The notes under the pieces are model-generated. The model was not told the DNA's origin. It was given only the letters and a program-made list of their open reading frames with translations, and ran no database searches. Position numbers and translations under genes: made by a program. From an uncultured Maribacter sp. (GTDB lineage: Bacteria > Bacteroidota > Bacteroidia > Flavobacteriales > Flavobacteriaceae), in the NCBI RefSeq assembly GCF_947500985.1, contig NZ_CANMTX010000009.1, forward strand, positions 57,794-121,793: a stretch of 64,000 bases of DNA, given 5' to 3'. This document shows positions 36,800 through 47,472 of this stretch, piece by piece. Numbering within the stretch: position 1 is the stretch's first letter; each line of letters begins with the position of its first letter.

Positions 36800-37177
36800 T
36801 TACTTTTTGTCGATTCCGAATTTACCGGGACCTACTAATGATATAGTTATAAAAGCTACTAAATAAAACAATGCCTTTTCTTTTGTACTGAAATCATCGG
36901 CACCATGAGCAACAAATGCCGCAACTGCCATTGTAATAGCTGCAGGTATTGCTGCCAAACGCGATTTAAAACCTATAATGATTAAAATAGGGCAAATGAA
37001 CTCGCCTATTACAGCTAAAAATAATGAAGGGGCTGCACCAATACCAAAAGGATCAGCAAATTGGAAATCACCAGCAATAAGCTTTTGAAATTTAGGAAGA
37101 CCATGGGTTAACATCATGGCTGAAATTGCTATTCTAAAAAAAGCTAGACCAATATCTTTTAATAAAGTGTTTTTCAT
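36800..37177 (-). CDS. DoxX family membrane protein
   Basis: 125 residues with four membrane helices (AFFRIAISAMMLTHGLPKF, LFLAVIGEFICPILIIIGF, LAAIPAAITMAVAAFVAHG, ALFYLVAFITISLVG). DoxX/SURF4-like fold. Relatives form quinone-linked or redox membrane complexes, but no partner gene is next to it. Function unknown. Confidence 0.85.
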   Translation of the reverse strand: MKNTLLKDIGLAFFRIAISAMMLTHGLPKFQKLIAGDFQFADPFGIGAAPSLFLAVIGEFICPILIIIGFKSRLAAIPAAITMAVAAFVAHGADDFSTKEKALFYLVAFITISLVGPGKFGIDKK

Positions 37178-37366
37178 GAATACTCATTATATTCCTTAAA
37201 AGTATCGATTTTTTTTTGTTTTTTCAGATATGTTGATGTTCGTATAGTGTCAAATGACTTATTTTTTTAAATGAAATATTCGTGTCGCTTAGTTTTCAGT
37301 AGTTTGAGAGGTATCTAACTTTTAATAAATTATATAAATATTTTTGAGCAAGAAATTAGAGCCTAA

Positions 37367-37393
37367 AAAAATCCCAATTTACATGGGATTTTT
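37367..37393 (-). terminator. Intrinsic terminator after the E1 fusion gene
   Basis: AAAAATCCCA / TGGGATTTTT with a seven-base loop and a U-run on the minus-strand transcript, 21 bp beyond the stop codon. The rest of the 236-bp gap 37178-37413 shows nothing definite. Confidence 0.85.
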
Positions 37394-37413
37394 CTTACTT
37401 AAAAGTGTCGTAA

Positions 37414-39825
37414 TTAGCGTAATTTTGGATAGTCATTAGGATTGACTTCATGCATTATCGCATATACCTTTTCAAAAATATCTTCTCTATTTGGTTTAGA
37501 AAAATAATCGCCATCAGTACCGTAAGCAGGTCTATGTGCTTTTGCACTTAAGGTTTGTGGTGAACTGTCTAAATACTCAAATGCACCTTGTTTTTCTAAA
37601 ATTTCGTTTAAAAGATATGCAGAACATCCGCCAGGTACATCTTCATCTATTACTAATAAACGGTTTGTCTTTTTAACACTTTCTAATACTTCCATTTCAA
37701 TATCAAATGGTAATAACGTTTGCGCATCTATTACTTCGGCATCAATACCAACCTCAATTAATTCTTTGGCTGCTTTTTCAACGATACGCAATGTTGATCC
37801 ATAAGAGACCAAAGTAATATCGCAACCTTCTTTTATGGTTTCAACTCTACCGATGGGAGTACAAAACTCACCAAGATTTTTAGGTTTCTTTTCCTTTAAT
37901 CTATATCCGTTTAAACTTTCTATAACCAATGCAGGTTCATCACTCTTTAAAAGTGTGTTGTAAAAACCGGCAGCTTGTGTCATGTTTCTTGGAGCCAAAA
38001 TATACATTCCTCTCAATAAATGTATTAATCCGCCCATTTCTGATCCCGAATGCCAAATACCTTCTAGTCTGTGACCTCTTGTTCTAATGATTAACGGTGC
38101 TTTTTGCTTACCAGCTGTTCTATATAGTAATGTGGCTAAATCATCTGTAAGAGTAGATAGCGCGTAAAATATATAATCTAAGTATTGAATTTCGGCAATT
38201 GGTCTAAGACCTCTTAACGCCATACCTATTCCTTGACCAATTATAGTTGTTTCGCGTATACCGGTATCTGCAACTCGTATTTTACCATATTTTTCTTGCA
38301 TACCCTCAAGACCTTGGTTTACATCACCAATGGCACCTGTATCTTCTCCAAAAATTAGGGTGTTAGGATATTTTTCAAATAACTTGTCAAAATTGTCTCT
38401 AAGAATAACTCTACCATCTACCTGCTCTTCATCGTCATTGTATATTGGGGTAATGGCAGTAATGTTTGTCGCTTTATTGTCATTCTCACTATAAAGATAC
38501 GAGCTGAATTTATTCTGAGATTCTTTTAGAAAAGTAGAAGTCCATTGAATTAAATCTTGCTTTTCTTGCGTATTTTCTCCTAGTAAATAACGTAAAGATT
38601 TTCTTGCTGAAATTGCCAAATCTTTTCTAAGTGGCTCTTCAACTGCAATTAAATCATTCTTTAATTTATTTAGGAAATTCTTGTTGGCACTTTTAGAAGC
38701 TGCTTTTTCTATTATGTTGATTAAAACAGACTTCTCAGTTAGGTTGTCTTTCAAATACTCATCCCAAGCTTGTTTTTTAGCTTCTCTAACGCTACGCTTA
38801 ATTCTTTTTTCAATAGATTCTAATTCTTCTGAAGTAGCAATGCCAGAATCTAAAATCCATTCTTTAAAACGTTTATTACAATCATGGTCACGTTCCCATT
38901 CTAAACGCTTATTGTCTTTATAGCGCTCATGTGAGCCAGAAGTAGAGTGACCTTGAGGCTGCGTTAATTCGTTTACATGAATTAATACCGGTACATGTTC
39001 TTGTCTTGCAATGTCTGCCGCATTTTCATAGGCATGCATTAATGCAGTATAGTCCCAACCTTTTACTCTTAAGATTTCATATCCTTTTTCGGTTTCAGTT
39101 CTTTGAAAACCTGAAAGAATTTCTGAAATATTTTCTTTTGTAGTGTGAAATTTTGCGGGTACCGAGATGCCATATTCATCATCCCAAATACTTATTACCA
39201 TGGGTACTTGTAGAACACCTGCTGCATTTATAGTTTCAAAAAACATGCCTTCACTAGTACTAGCATTACCAATGGTGCCCCATGCAATTTCGTTTCCGTC
39301 TACCGAAAACTTGGCGCTATCTAAACCTTTTTGATTTCTATATACCTTAGATGCTTGGGCCAATCCTAAAAGACGTGGCATTTGCCCTGCAGTACATGAA
39401 ATATCTCCACTACTGTTTTTTTGTTTTGTTAAATCTTTCCAACTGCCATCTGCATTTAAACTATGCGTTAAAAAGTGACCTCCCATTTGCCTACCGGCAC
39501 TCATTGGTTCTTTTTCTATATCAGTTGTAGCGTATAATGCGTGAAAGAATTCTTTAGGTTGCAAAAGACCTAATGCCATCATGAATGTTTGGTCTCTGTA
39601 GTAACCACTTCTAAAATCACCATTTTTAAAAGAACGGGCCATTGCTAATTGTGGTAGCTCTTTTCCGTCTCCAAAGATGCCGAACTTTGCTTTACCGGTA
39701 AGGACTTCTTTTCTTCCCAATAAGCTACAGGTTCTGCTTAAAAAAGCGACTTCATAGTCATTGATAATTTGTTCTTTGAAATCTTCAAAAGAAATGTCAT
39801 TACTGGTTTTAGAAGAAACATCCAT
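37414..39825 (-). CDS. 2-oxoacid dehydrogenase E1, alpha and beta subunits fused (branched-chain type)
   Basis: 803 residues: the alpha subunit (about 15-390; GYYRDQTFMMALG, GTIGNASTSEGMFFETINAAGVLQVP as TPP site, RGQGHSTSG-like QPQGHSTSGSHERY) and the beta subunit (about 460-803; FGEDTGAIGDVNQG, GIGMALRGLRPIAEIQYLDYI, the transketolase C-terminal DEDVPGGCSAYLL) on one chain. This single-chain E1 is a common Bacteroidota form. It decarboxylates branched-chain 2-oxo acids (or pyruvate) and acylates a lipoyl E2, which is not in this window. Monocistronic, with its own promoter and terminator. Confidence 0.88.
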   Translation of the reverse strand: MDVSSKTSNDISFEDFKEQIINDYEVAFLSRTCSLLGRKEVLTGKAKFGIFGDGKELPQLAMARSFKNGDFRSGYYRDQTFMMALGLLQPKEFFHALYATTDIEKEPMSAGRQMGGHFLTHSLNADGSWKDLTKQKNSSGDISCTAGQMPRLLGLAQASKVYRNQKGLDSAKFSVDGNEIAWGTIGNASTSEGMFFETINAAGVLQVPMVISIWDDEYGISVPAKFHTTKENISEILSGFQRTETEKGYEILRVKGWDYTALMHAYENAADIARQEHVPVLIHVNELTQPQGHSTSGSHERYKDNKRLEWERDHDCNKRFKEWILDSGIATSEELESIEKRIKRSVREAKKQAWDEYLKDNLTEKSVLINIIEKAASKSANKNFLNKLKNDLIAVEEPLRKDLAISARKSLRYLLGENTQEKQDLIQWTSTFLKESQNKFSSYLYSENDNKATNITAITPIYNDDEEQVDGRVILRDNFDKLFEKYPNTLIFGEDTGAIGDVNQGLEGMQEKYGKIRVADTGIRETTIIGQGIGMALRGLRPIAEIQYLDYIFYALSTLTDDLATLLYRTAGKQKAPLIIRTRGHRLEGIWHSGSEMGGLIHLLRGMYILAPRNMTQAAGFYNTLLKSDEPALVIESLNGYRLKEKKPKNLGEFCTPIGRVETIKEGCDITLVSYGSTLRIVEKAAKELIEVGIDAEVIDAQTLLPFDIEMEVLESVKKTNRLLVIDEDVPGGCSAYLLNEILEKQGAFEYLDSSPQTLSAKAHRPAYGTDGDYFSKPNREDIFEKVYAIMHEVNPNDYPKLR

Positions 39826-39843
39826 GTATTATACGTGTTTATA

Positions 39844-39874
39844 CAAAATTACCGAATCAAGTACTTTTTAGCAA
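39844..39874 (-). promoter_or_regulatory. Candidate promoter for the E1 fusion gene
   Basis: On the minus strand TTG (39874-39872), a 20-base spacer, then TAATTTTG (39851-39844), which meets the Bacteroidota -33/-7 consensus, about 19 bases before the ATG at 39825. Confidence 0.55.
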
Positions 39875-39982
39875 CGCTGTAGCCAGTTAATTTATTCCAT
39901 ATTTTTCAACAAATTTGATATTTTATTGAAAATATCTGAATTTAAGCTATTAGAAATACTATCCGTATTAAGATTTGATAGT

Positions 39983-42832
39983 TTAAAACCATTTTCTTGT
40001 GAATAGTCCTGTGAGGGTTTTTGGACTAACGGTAATAATAAATCTAATTCTCTCGCCGTAGTTAGGCTGAGAAATTTCCCAACCATTATTGGAGTGTAAG
40101 GGTAGGTAGAGTTCGAAGTAGTCGGTTACTAGATTTAAACGTACACCAGAATCATAAACAAACTTACCATCAAGCCCTTTATTTTTTACCAAACCGGCAT
40201 CTCCGTATAATTCAATCCATTTCCACACATTAAAACTACCGTTGACGGTCGCCATCCAATCATTGGAGAATCTGTAACGCTGGTCTAAGAAGGATTTAAA
40301 TCCGCCTTCGGCGATAATAATTTGCTGACTGTAAATACCCGAATCTTCTGAGCGTCCTAAATATCCGTAATCAAAAAGATAATCTGTTGGGCGGTCAAGG
40401 GCAAAGCTGAAGAAATCTGTCTCTGTATTGTTGCTAAGAAATTTACCCGCAAAAAATCGAAGATTTAATTGCCTGTTGTTTTCAAATAGTTTTCGATATT
40501 CATATTCAAACGATAACTTACTAAAACTGCCTGCTAATTGAAAATCTGCAAACCAGGAATTATAATCTAATATGCCATTATTTCTACTGGTATATCGTGC
40601 GTTAAATACACTGTAATCAGGGTTTTCGGGGTCATTCGCTAAACTTAAAAGTGCAGGGTCAAAATCTCTAAAAATGTTTACATATCTGAAGGATAAAAAC
40701 TCTCTTTTGTTCGATAATAAATCTGCTGGTCTAAAACCAAAGCTTACCGAGGGAGTTATAGATGAATACCTAGAGTTTTCATTAAAGTGAGAGGTGCCGG
40801 CACCTATATTATATTGCGCAACATATAACCCGCTTTTACTGAGGTATTTTCTATAACTGAACTTTCCAGATCCTACGAATGCTTTTTCTTTAAAAGAGTA
40901 AGAGGGTGAGAAGTCATATACAAATGGTCTTTCCAGTAAGGTTTTGTTATACAAACGCATACCTGGGGTCCAACCATCATAAACATTAAAACTTAAAACA
41001 GGAACATAGAATACTTGATTGTAATATGGGTTTTCGGCATCTTTAAAGAAGGTGAACTTTAATTTTTTGTTACTTGATAAAAATCCTTTTAAAGATTTCC
41101 AATTGTCACGTTGATTGAATTCTGGTATTTTTTGATCATAATTTAACACCAGTCTATCCTCTTCTTTATTAGGTATAGAGAAGGTTTCTTCTAACTCAAT
41201 ATCTTTGAACCAATATTCAGAAACTACCGAATCTTTTTTAAGTCCGAATACAGAAATGGGCACATTGGTACCTTCTTTATTTTTTATGGTTACATGTAAT
41301 GAATCTGTTTTTTTCTTTACTTTTTTAATTTTAAAGTCAATTTTACGATCTGTAGAAACATAATCTTTAAAAAACCAATTGATATCTTGTTCGGTAGAAC
41401 GTTTTAAAATCGATTCAAAATCATGAACCTTTACCGTGTTTAGTTGATAGTATTCAAAAAATGTCTTAATACTTTGGTCTACATGATCTTTGCCAATGTA
41501 ATCAGCTAAATATGCCAAGCCTAAACCAGCCTTATACTTATTTGCTATTTTCTGATTAAATTTTATAAGCGAATCGTTTGACGTTTGAAGTGCTTGATCT
41601 AAATTTTTTCGGGCAGTTAGATTATATAAAAAAGAATACTGATCATTAAAATCCATCTTTGCCAATTCAAAACTTCTAAAGCCCCATATTTTAGAAAGTT
41701 TACCCATTAATTTTTGGTCTGGGTAGTATTGCTCTATATACGCTATCATTAAATAATTGGCAATAGCGCTATTTAACCATTGTTCTTTACGAGGGTTTAA
41801 GAACATAGTTTCCCTTAATATACTATTGATTGACGTTTTTAAGAATTTCATTTCAAATTGAAATTGTTCTTGATAAGGCCGTATAAATGAGGGTAGTTGA
41901 TTTATGCCATAAAGTGGGTCTTTATTATAATCGAGTTCACTAACCAATATTTTTTCATGAGGATAGTCGCCAAGGTTGGTATGAATGAAATTAGCGACTT
42001 TATTTATTGATAGACCTTGACCAATTGGGCTATATCTAGGTGCGCTAAAATCTGTCAAAAAAGTCATGTACGGTGTTCTATGCGTATAGAATTTTTTTTG
42101 TGTATTCAGAATAATTTCTCCGCCACGCTGTAAGTTTCCTTTTAATTTGGCAAATTGTCCGTTTGGGAATGATGATTCATTATCTACATCAAAGTTTGAA
42201 GCAAGGTATAAGCTATCTGGATATTTGAAATTAATGGTGGTATTAGTTTCGTTCATATAAAGATCCTCAAGATTTTTATTTGAATATAAATGCCATTTAC
42301 CATCATATACAGCCGGTGTTAAATACCAATCTTTTAGGTAGTAATCACCTCTGCTACCGTAGCCATAAGGAGTGTATTTATTTGGTGGTAATTTCACCTT
42401 ATAGGTGATGAAAATTTTTGTTGATGTATTTGGCAATAATAAATCGTCTAACGTGACTTTTAAAATATCTTTACCTTCTGTTCTGCTCCATTCTAGTCCG
42501 TTGTAAGAATCATCGACAACACTAATAATAGTGGTTTTCCCTCGTTCATCCGCTTTTGCTAAATGAAGCGATTTTTTAAATTCTTGGGCAAATCTCTTCG
42601 CTAGTCCTGTGTTTTTATCTGAATAGGCATTTGCCCAATCATTAAAATAAATGACACCTAAGTTGTAGTTAGACTTGTTGTAATAGGTGAATTCTTGACG
42701 AATATCCAATTCATTGGTATACTCGTTTAGGCTAACGGTAAGTTCTGTTTCATACTGTGCATAGCAAGTAGCTACATTGGTAACTAATGTTACTATGCAC
42801 AAGCAGAAAAGTAATTTTAAATTGTGTGTCAA
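39983..42832 (-). CDS. Outer-membrane protein with inactive M1 peptidase-like domain and C-terminal beta-barrel
   Basis: 949 residues: signal peptide (about 1-26), an M1-peptidase-like N-terminal beta domain and catalytic-domain fold (about 27-500), a small beta domain (about 500-590), then alternating aromatic strands to the last residue Phe, typical of an outer-membrane barrel (about 620-949). The M1 landmark EQWLNSAIANYLMIAY (350-365) aligns with the WLNEGFATY region, but the glutamate is Ser355 and the HEXXH place reads KTSIN (332-336), so zinc binding should be lost. Probably a surface binding or assembly protein, not a peptidase. Stop is 158 bp from the E1 gene start. Confidence 0.75.
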   Translation of the reverse strand: MTHNLKLLFCLCIVTLVTNVATCYAQYETELTVSLNEYTNELDIRQEFTYYNKSNYNLGVIYFNDWANAYSDKNTGLAKRFAQEFKKSLHLAKADERGKTTIISVVDDSYNGLEWSRTEGKDILKVTLDDLLLPNTSTKIFITYKVKLPPNKYTPYGYGSRGDYYLKDWYLTPAVYDGKWHLYSNKNLEDLYMNETNTTINFKYPDSLYLASNFDVDNESSFPNGQFAKLKGNLQRGGEIILNTQKKFYTHRTPYMTFLTDFSAPRYSPIGQGLSINKVANFIHTNLGDYPHEKILVSELDYNKDPLYGINQLPSFIRPYQEQFQFEMKFLKTSINSILRETMFLNPRKEQWLNSAIANYLMIAYIEQYYPDQKLMGKLSKIWGFRSFELAKMDFNDQYSFLYNLTARKNLDQALQTSNDSLIKFNQKIANKYKAGLGLAYLADYIGKDHVDQSIKTFFEYYQLNTVKVHDFESILKRSTEQDINWFFKDYVSTDRKIDFKIKKVKKKTDSLHVTIKNKEGTNVPISVFGLKKDSVVSEYWFKDIELEETFSIPNKEEDRLVLNYDQKIPEFNQRDNWKSLKGFLSSNKKLKFTFFKDAENPYYNQVFYVPVLSFNVYDGWTPGMRLYNKTLLERPFVYDFSPSYSFKEKAFVGSGKFSYRKYLSKSGLYVAQYNIGAGTSHFNENSRYSSITPSVSFGFRPADLLSNKREFLSFRYVNIFRDFDPALLSLANDPENPDYSVFNARYTSRNNGILDYNSWFADFQLAGSFSKLSFEYEYRKLFENNRQLNLRFFAGKFLSNNTETDFFSFALDRPTDYLFDYGYLGRSEDSGIYSQQIIIAEGGFKSFLDQRYRFSNDWMATVNGSFNVWKWIELYGDAGLVKNKGLDGKFVYDSGVRLNLVTDYFELYLPLHSNNGWEISQPNYGERIRFIITVSPKTLTGLFTRKWF

Positions 42833-42840
42833 GGTCTGAA

Positions 42841-43527
42841 TTAAAAATTAGGACTCATGCTGTGCCCTTTATAAAATGAATCTATAATTTCAACAACCTC
42901 TTCTTCTGTATCTACTATTTTAATAAGATTTAAATCTTCAGGACTAATAGTTCCCATTTTAAGCATAGTGCCTTTTACCCAATCCATAAGTCCGGTCCAG
43001 AATTCACTACCCACTAAAATAATAGGGAATTTCCCTATTTTATGCGTTTGTATTAATGTAATGGCTTCAAAAAGCTCATCTAATGTTCCAAATCCGCCGG
43101 GCATAACCACAAAACCTTGAGAGTATTTTACGAACATTACCTTTCTTACGAAGAAGTAATCGAAATCTAAACTCTTGTCATTATCGATATACGGATTGTC
43201 ATGTTGCTCAAAAGGTAAGTCGATATTTAAACCTACAGATGTACCACCGGCAAGGTTTGCACCTCTATTTCCAGCTTCCATAATACCTGGTCCACCACCG
43301 GTAATAACTCCGTAACCTGCTTCTGCAATAGATTTCGCAATTGATACTGCTAGTTTGTAATATGGGTCTTCTTCTTTTGTTCTGGCAGAACCAAAAATAG
43401 ATACACATGGTCCAATTTTACTCATACGTTCAAAACCATTTACAAACTCGCCCATTATTTTAAAAATAGCCCAAGAGTCATTGGTCTTTATTTCGTTCCA
43501 GCCTTTATGATGTTTTTCTGATCTCAT
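42841..43527 (-). CDS. LOG family protein (TIGR00730, cytokinin riboside phosphoribohydrolase-like)
   Basis: 228 residues with the lysine-decarboxylase-like Rossmann fold: CVSIFGSARTKEEDPYY, GVITGGGPGIMEAGNRGA and the hallmark PGGFGTLDELFEAI active-site loop. Family members hydrolyse nucleoside 5'-monophosphates; the original lysine decarboxylase label is wrong for them. 8 bp before the barrel protein gene on the same strand, downstream of uvrA by 31 bp. Confidence 0.9.
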   Translation of the reverse strand: MRSEKHHKGWNEIKTNDSWAIFKIMGEFVNGFERMSKIGPCVSIFGSARTKEEDPYYKLAVSIAKSIAEAGYGVITGGGPGIMEAGNRGANLAGGTSVGLNIDLPFEQHDNPYIDNDKSLDFDYFFVRKVMFVKYSQGFVVMPGGFGTLDELFEAITLIQTHKIGKFPIILVGSEFWTGLMDWVKGTMLKMGTISPEDLNLIKIVDTEEEVVEIIDSFYKGHSMSPNF

Positions 43528-43558
43528 TCTTTATTTTATATTCTATTTAGAAAGATTA

Positions 43559-46390
43559 TTATTTTAATTCTCTCTTTAAAAACTTTGCGGTGTAGCTTTT
43601 CTTGTCTTTTGCGACTTGCTCTGGTGTGCCTTTTGCTACTAACTGCCCTCCTGAGCGTCCACCTTCGTAACCAATATCAATGATATAATCTACCATTTTA
43701 ATTACATCCATATTATGCTCAATAACCAATACGGTATTTCCTTTGTCTGCTAAAGTATTCAAAACTTCCATTAATACCCTAATATCTTCAAAATGAAGTC
43801 CGGTTGTAGGCTCATCTAAAATATAGAACGTATTGCCCGTATCTCTCTTGGAAAGCTCGGTCGCCAGCTTTATTCTTTGTGCCTCACCACCAGAAAGGGT
43901 AGTAGACTGCTGCCCCAGTGAAATATAACCCAAGCCAACATCTTGTATGGTCTTTAACTTACGATGTATTTTAGGAATAAGTTCAAAAAATGACACAGCT
44001 TCGTTAATGGTCATTTCTAAAACATCTGAAATGGACTTGCCTTTATAGCGTATTTCTAGTGTTTCTCTATTAAATCTTTTACCGTTACATGTTTCACATT
44101 CTACATAAACATCTGGCAAGAAATTCATTTCTATAACTCGTAATCCTCCTCCTTGACAAGTTTCACAACGCCCGCCTTTTACATTAAAACTAAATCTACC
44201 AGGTTTATAGCCTCGAATAGAAGCTTCTGTAGTCTTTGCGAACAACGAACGTATTTCGCTGAAAACACCAGTGTAGGTTGCCGGGTTTGATCTTGGTGTT
44301 CTACCAATAGGCGATTGGTTGATATCTATAACTTTATCTATATGTTCTAACCCCGTAATTTTCTTATATGGCATCGGTATTTTAACACCATTGAAATAAT
44401 GGGCGTTCATTATAGGATAAAGTGTTTCGTTGATTAAAGTCGATTTACCACTACCGGATACTCCTGTTACACCGATCATTTTTCCCAGAGGAAATTTGAC
44501 GGTCAAATTTTTTAAGTTATTTCCTGTACAACCAGATAATACTATTTCTTTGCCATTACCAGGTCTTCTCTTTTTAGGTACTTCAATCTCCTTTACACCG
44601 GTCATATAATCGGCAGTAAGGGTATGAACATTTTTCAATTCTTCGGGCGTGCCTTGAGATATAATCTCGCCACCGTTTTTACCTGCTTTCGGGCCAATAT
44701 CAATTACATGATCAGCTCTTTCTATCATATCTCGGTCATGTTCAACTACGATAACAGAATTACCAATGTCGCGTAATGACTCTAATGATTTAATCAATCG
44801 TTCATTATCTCGTTGGTGTAGTCCGATACTTGGCTCATCTAGAATATAAAGTACACCCACCAATTGCGATCCAATTTGGGTAGCTAATCTTATACGTTGT
44901 GCTTCACCACCAGATAACGATTTAGAGCTTCTGTTCAATGATAAATAATCCAGACCTACATCTAGTAGAAATTGTATTCTTGTACTTATCTCTTTTATGA
45001 TTTCTTCAGCGATCTTCAACTGATTACCAGTAAGCTTTTTGTCTAAACCATTAAAGAAAGTTGATAATTCTACAATATCTAAATTAGCTAATTCTGCAAT
45101 ATTTTTATCTTCTATTTTAAAGTATAGCGATTCTTTTCTAAGACGGAAACCTGTACATGACGGACACGTAATTCTGTCCATATATTCTTTAGCCCATCTT
45201 TTAATTGAAGTGGAAGCAGCTTCTTCAAATTGATTTTTTATGAAATTAGAAATTCCTTCATAATCAATTTTATAAGTGCGTTTTACACCTAAAGTTTTTG
45301 AGTCTACTACGAAACTTTCTTTCCCACCATTTAAAAGAATGTCAATAGCTTCAGCTGGAATAGAATCTATAGGATCTGTTATTTGAAAATTATAGCGTTC
45401 AGCAATAGTCTCGATCTGTTTAAATGCCCAAGATTTTTTATAATCTCCTAATGGTGCTATTCCACCGCCTTTAATAGATAGTTTTTTATTAGGGAATATC
45501 TTCTTTTCATTTACTTCGTACACATGGCCTAAACCACTGCAATAAAGACACATGCCCTTTGGTGAATTAAATGAAAATGTATTTGGCTCAGGGGTAGGAT
45601 AGGAGATGCCCGTTGAAGGGCACATTAAATCTCTACTAAAATATCTCGGTAGATCGGTACCTTCTTCTAAAACCATTAATACATTGTCGCCACTATACAT
45701 GGCTGTATTAATAGTTTCTGATAAACGTTTATGAAAATCTTCGCTTTCAACAACTTTCAATCGGTCAATGACAATCTCTATATCATGAACCTTATAACGA
45801 TCCACTTTCATGCCTTTGACGATATCCTTTACTTCACCATCAACCCGAACCTTTACGAAACCTTGCTTCGCAATTTGTTCAAATAGTTCTCGATAGTGCC
45901 CTTTTCTAGATTTAATTACCGGTGCAAGTATGTTTATCTTCTTTCCGTTATATGATTCAATGATCAAGTTTTTAATTTGCTCATCGCTATAACTAACCAT
46001 TTTTTCGCCTGTATTGTAACTATGTGCATCTGCTGCACGGGCAAAAAGTAGTCTTAAGAAATCATATATTTCGGTAATAGTGCCAACGGTAGATCTTGGC
46101 GATTTAGAGGTCGTCTTTTGTTCTATAGCGATTACAGGAGATAGACCATCAATTTTATCAACATCTGGTCGTTCTAAGCCTCCCAAAAATTGTCTGGCAT
46201 ATGCAGAGAAGGTTTCTATATAGCGTCTTTGCCCTTCAGCATAAATAGTGTCAAAAGCCAACGAAGATTTGCCACTACCAGATAAGCCGGTTATAACAAC
46301 CAGTTTGTCTCGGGGAATGGTAACATCTATATTCTTAAGATTATGAACGCGTGCGCCCTTAACTTCTATATTTTCTTCAAAATTAATCAT
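43559..46390 (-). CDS. uvrA: Excinuclease ABC subunit A
   Basis: Damage-recognition ATPase of nucleotide excision repair. 943 residues from the ATG at 46390. Two ABC ATPase modules with Walker [11 protein letters not shown] and [13 protein letters not shown] signatures [12 protein letters not shown] and [12 protein letters not shown], and zinc-finger cysteines ([12 protein letters not shown]...CETCNGKR; the MCLYCSGLG pair). The frame extends to an ATG at 46411, but a -7 promoter box covers 46409-46416, and [18 protein letters not shown] is the usual start. Confidence 0.97.
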   Translation of the reverse strand: MINFEENIEVKGARVHNLKNIDVTIPRDKLVVITGLSGSGKSSLAFDTIYAEGQRRYIETFSAYARQFLGGLERPDVDKIDGLSPVIAIEQKTTSKSPRSTVGTITEIYDFLRLLFARAADAHSYNTGEKMVSYSDEQIKNLIIESYNGKKINILAPVIKSRKGHYRELFEQIAKQGFVKVRVDGEVKDIVKGMKVDRYKVHDIEIVIDRLKVVESEDFHKRLSETINTAMYSGDNVLMVLEEGTDLPRYFSRDLMCPSTGISYPTPEPNTFSFNSPKGMCLYCSGLGHVYEVNEKKIFPNKKLSIKGGGIAPLGDYKKSWAFKQIETIAERYNFQITDPIDSIPAEAIDILLNGGKESFVVDSKTLGVKRTYKIDYEGISNFIKNQFEEAASTSIKRWAKEYMDRITCPSCTGFRLRKESLYFKIEDKNIAELANLDIVELSTFFNGLDKKLTGNQLKIAEEIIKEISTRIQFLLDVGLDYLSLNRSSKSLSGGEAQRIRLATQIGSQLVGVLYILDEPSIGLHQRDNERLIKSLESLRDIGNSVIVVEHDRDMIERADHVIDIGPKAGKNGGEIISQGTPEELKNVHTLTADYMTGVKEIEVPKKRRPGNGKEIVLSGCTGNNLKNLTVKFPLGKMIGVTGVSGSGKSTLINETLYPIMNAHYFNGVKIPMPYKKITGLEHIDKVIDINQSPIGRTPRSNPATYTGVFSEIRSLFAKTTEASIRGYKPGRFSFNVKGGRCETCQGGGLRVIEMNFLPDVYVECETCNGKRFNRETLEIRYKGKSISDVLEMTINEAVSFFELIPKIHRKLKTIQDVGLGYISLGQQSTTLSGGEAQRIKLATELSKRDTGNTFYILDEPTTGLHFEDIRVLMEVLNTLADKGNTVLVIEHNMDVIKMVDYIIDIGYEGGRSGGQLVAKGTPEQVAKDKKSYTAKFLKRELK

Positions 46391-46408
46391 GTATTCATAG
46401 CAAAGTTG

Positions 46409-46416
46409 CAAAAGTA
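46409..46416 (-). promoter_or_regulatory. Candidate -7 box for uvrA
   Basis: Minus strand reads TACTTTTG (TAnnTTTG), about 19 bases before the ATG at 46390. It decides against the longer start at 46411, which would fall inside it. The remaining 177-bp gap to the Usp gene holds no other clear feature. Confidence 0.45.
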
Positions 46417-46567
46417 CGATTTTGAGTGCTAATTACATACGTTCTTATATTCTTTGAAAAGGCTGGATATCTTAAATTATTGATGCAATCGCGAAATAGA
46501 GGTTTAATAATATTTTTAGCTGATGAATAATTAAGGCAACGGAAATAAAGGTGCCGCTCAGTTTGTT

Positions 46568-47404
46568 TTATTCATGCATTACAAATAATGGTACCGAAGT
46601 TTGATGGCTTAGTTCTTCAACCGAGTTGTTAAAGAAAATCTGCTGAAACAAGTTTAAATTTTTTGCAACCATTGTCAGCATTTCAATTTTATTTTCAGTG
46701 ATATAATCTAATATTGAGTCTCTAACATTTTTACCTAGAATATGATTAAAGCTATGGTTGTCAATAAATAGCTCTTTTAAATAATCGTTTAGATAGGCTT
46801 GGTTGATTAATTGCGAATTTGAAAAATTAGGTTTTGTCTGGGTTACATGAATGACATCTAATTTTGCATTTGAAATTTCAAGTATTTCTGTAATTGAGTT
46901 TAAAATAGGGTAGGTGTAGAACAGGTTGAAATCTGTCGGAAAGGCAACTTTATTAGGTGCCTTTGCAATAGCATTTTCAGGTATTACTAATACGTTACAA
47001 ACTACTTTGGTTATTACATTGCCCGTATTGGTGCCTAAAAATGAGGTCTTCAAACCTGTGGCTCCTTTAGTACCCATTACTATTATATCAATTTTTTTGG
47101 ATTCAACCGTTTTTTTAATATGGTCAATTAAATTGCCATACTCTTCTAGTGCAATAAATTGATGTAGTTGGTTAGCGTATAAACTTGATATTTTTTTTAA
47201 AAGTACTTGTAATTTTTCTTTAGCTGTGATTCTATTTGGTCTAGTCATCACCAATAATGAATTACCTTGAATATCTGAATTACTCAATTCATCAACGTGT
47301 AGTATGTAAAATATGCACTGTTCATTAGTGAACAGATTTACTGCATATTCAAGCGCATTCCATGAGTTGCTAGAAAAATTTGTGGGAATTAAAATATGTT
47401 TCAT
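46568..47404 (-). CDS. Universal stress protein, tandem UspA domains
   Basis: 278 residues made of two Usp folds (about 1-145 and 150-278). The first carries the ATP-type signature GTKGATGLKTSFLGTNTGNVI; the second lacks a clean G-2x-G-9x-G(S/T) motif. Cytoplasmic stress protein, mode of action unknown. Downstream of the response regulator by 68 bp with its own candidate promoter, which suggests it is a target or partner of that regulatory pair. Confidence 0.85.
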   Translation of the reverse strand: MKHILIPTNFSSNSWNALEYAVNLFTNEQCIFYILHVDELSNSDIQGNSLLVMTRPNRITAKEKLQVLLKKISSLYANQLHQFIALEEYGNLIDHIKKTVESKKIDIIVMGTKGATGLKTSFLGTNTGNVITKVVCNVLVIPENAIAKAPNKVAFPTDFNLFYTYPILNSITEILEISNAKLDVIHVTQTKPNFSNSQLINQAYLNDYLKELFIDNHSFNHILGKNVRDSILDYITENKIEMLTMVAKNLNLFQQIFFNNSVEELSHQTSVPLFVMHE

Positions 47405-47421
47405 TCAATCGACTTACTACG

Positions 47422-47429
47422 CAAAAGTA
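47422..47429 (-). promoter_or_regulatory. Candidate -7 box for the Usp gene
   Basis: Minus strand reads TACTTTTG, identical to the uvrA box, 18 bases before the ATG at 47404. No clear -33 element. Confidence 0.4.
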
Positions 47430-47472
47430 AATCGTTATTGAAACGTGATAAATGATAAATATCAGATATCGT

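Noticed and set aside
37339..37346. TATTTTTG as a plus-strand promoter box
   Set aside because: Nothing on the plus strand follows before the end of the E1 gene, so it has no gene to serve.
39892..40086. 64-codon minus-strand frame overlapping the end of the barrel protein gene
   Set aside because: Out of frame with a strongly supported gene for most of its length and no conserved features.
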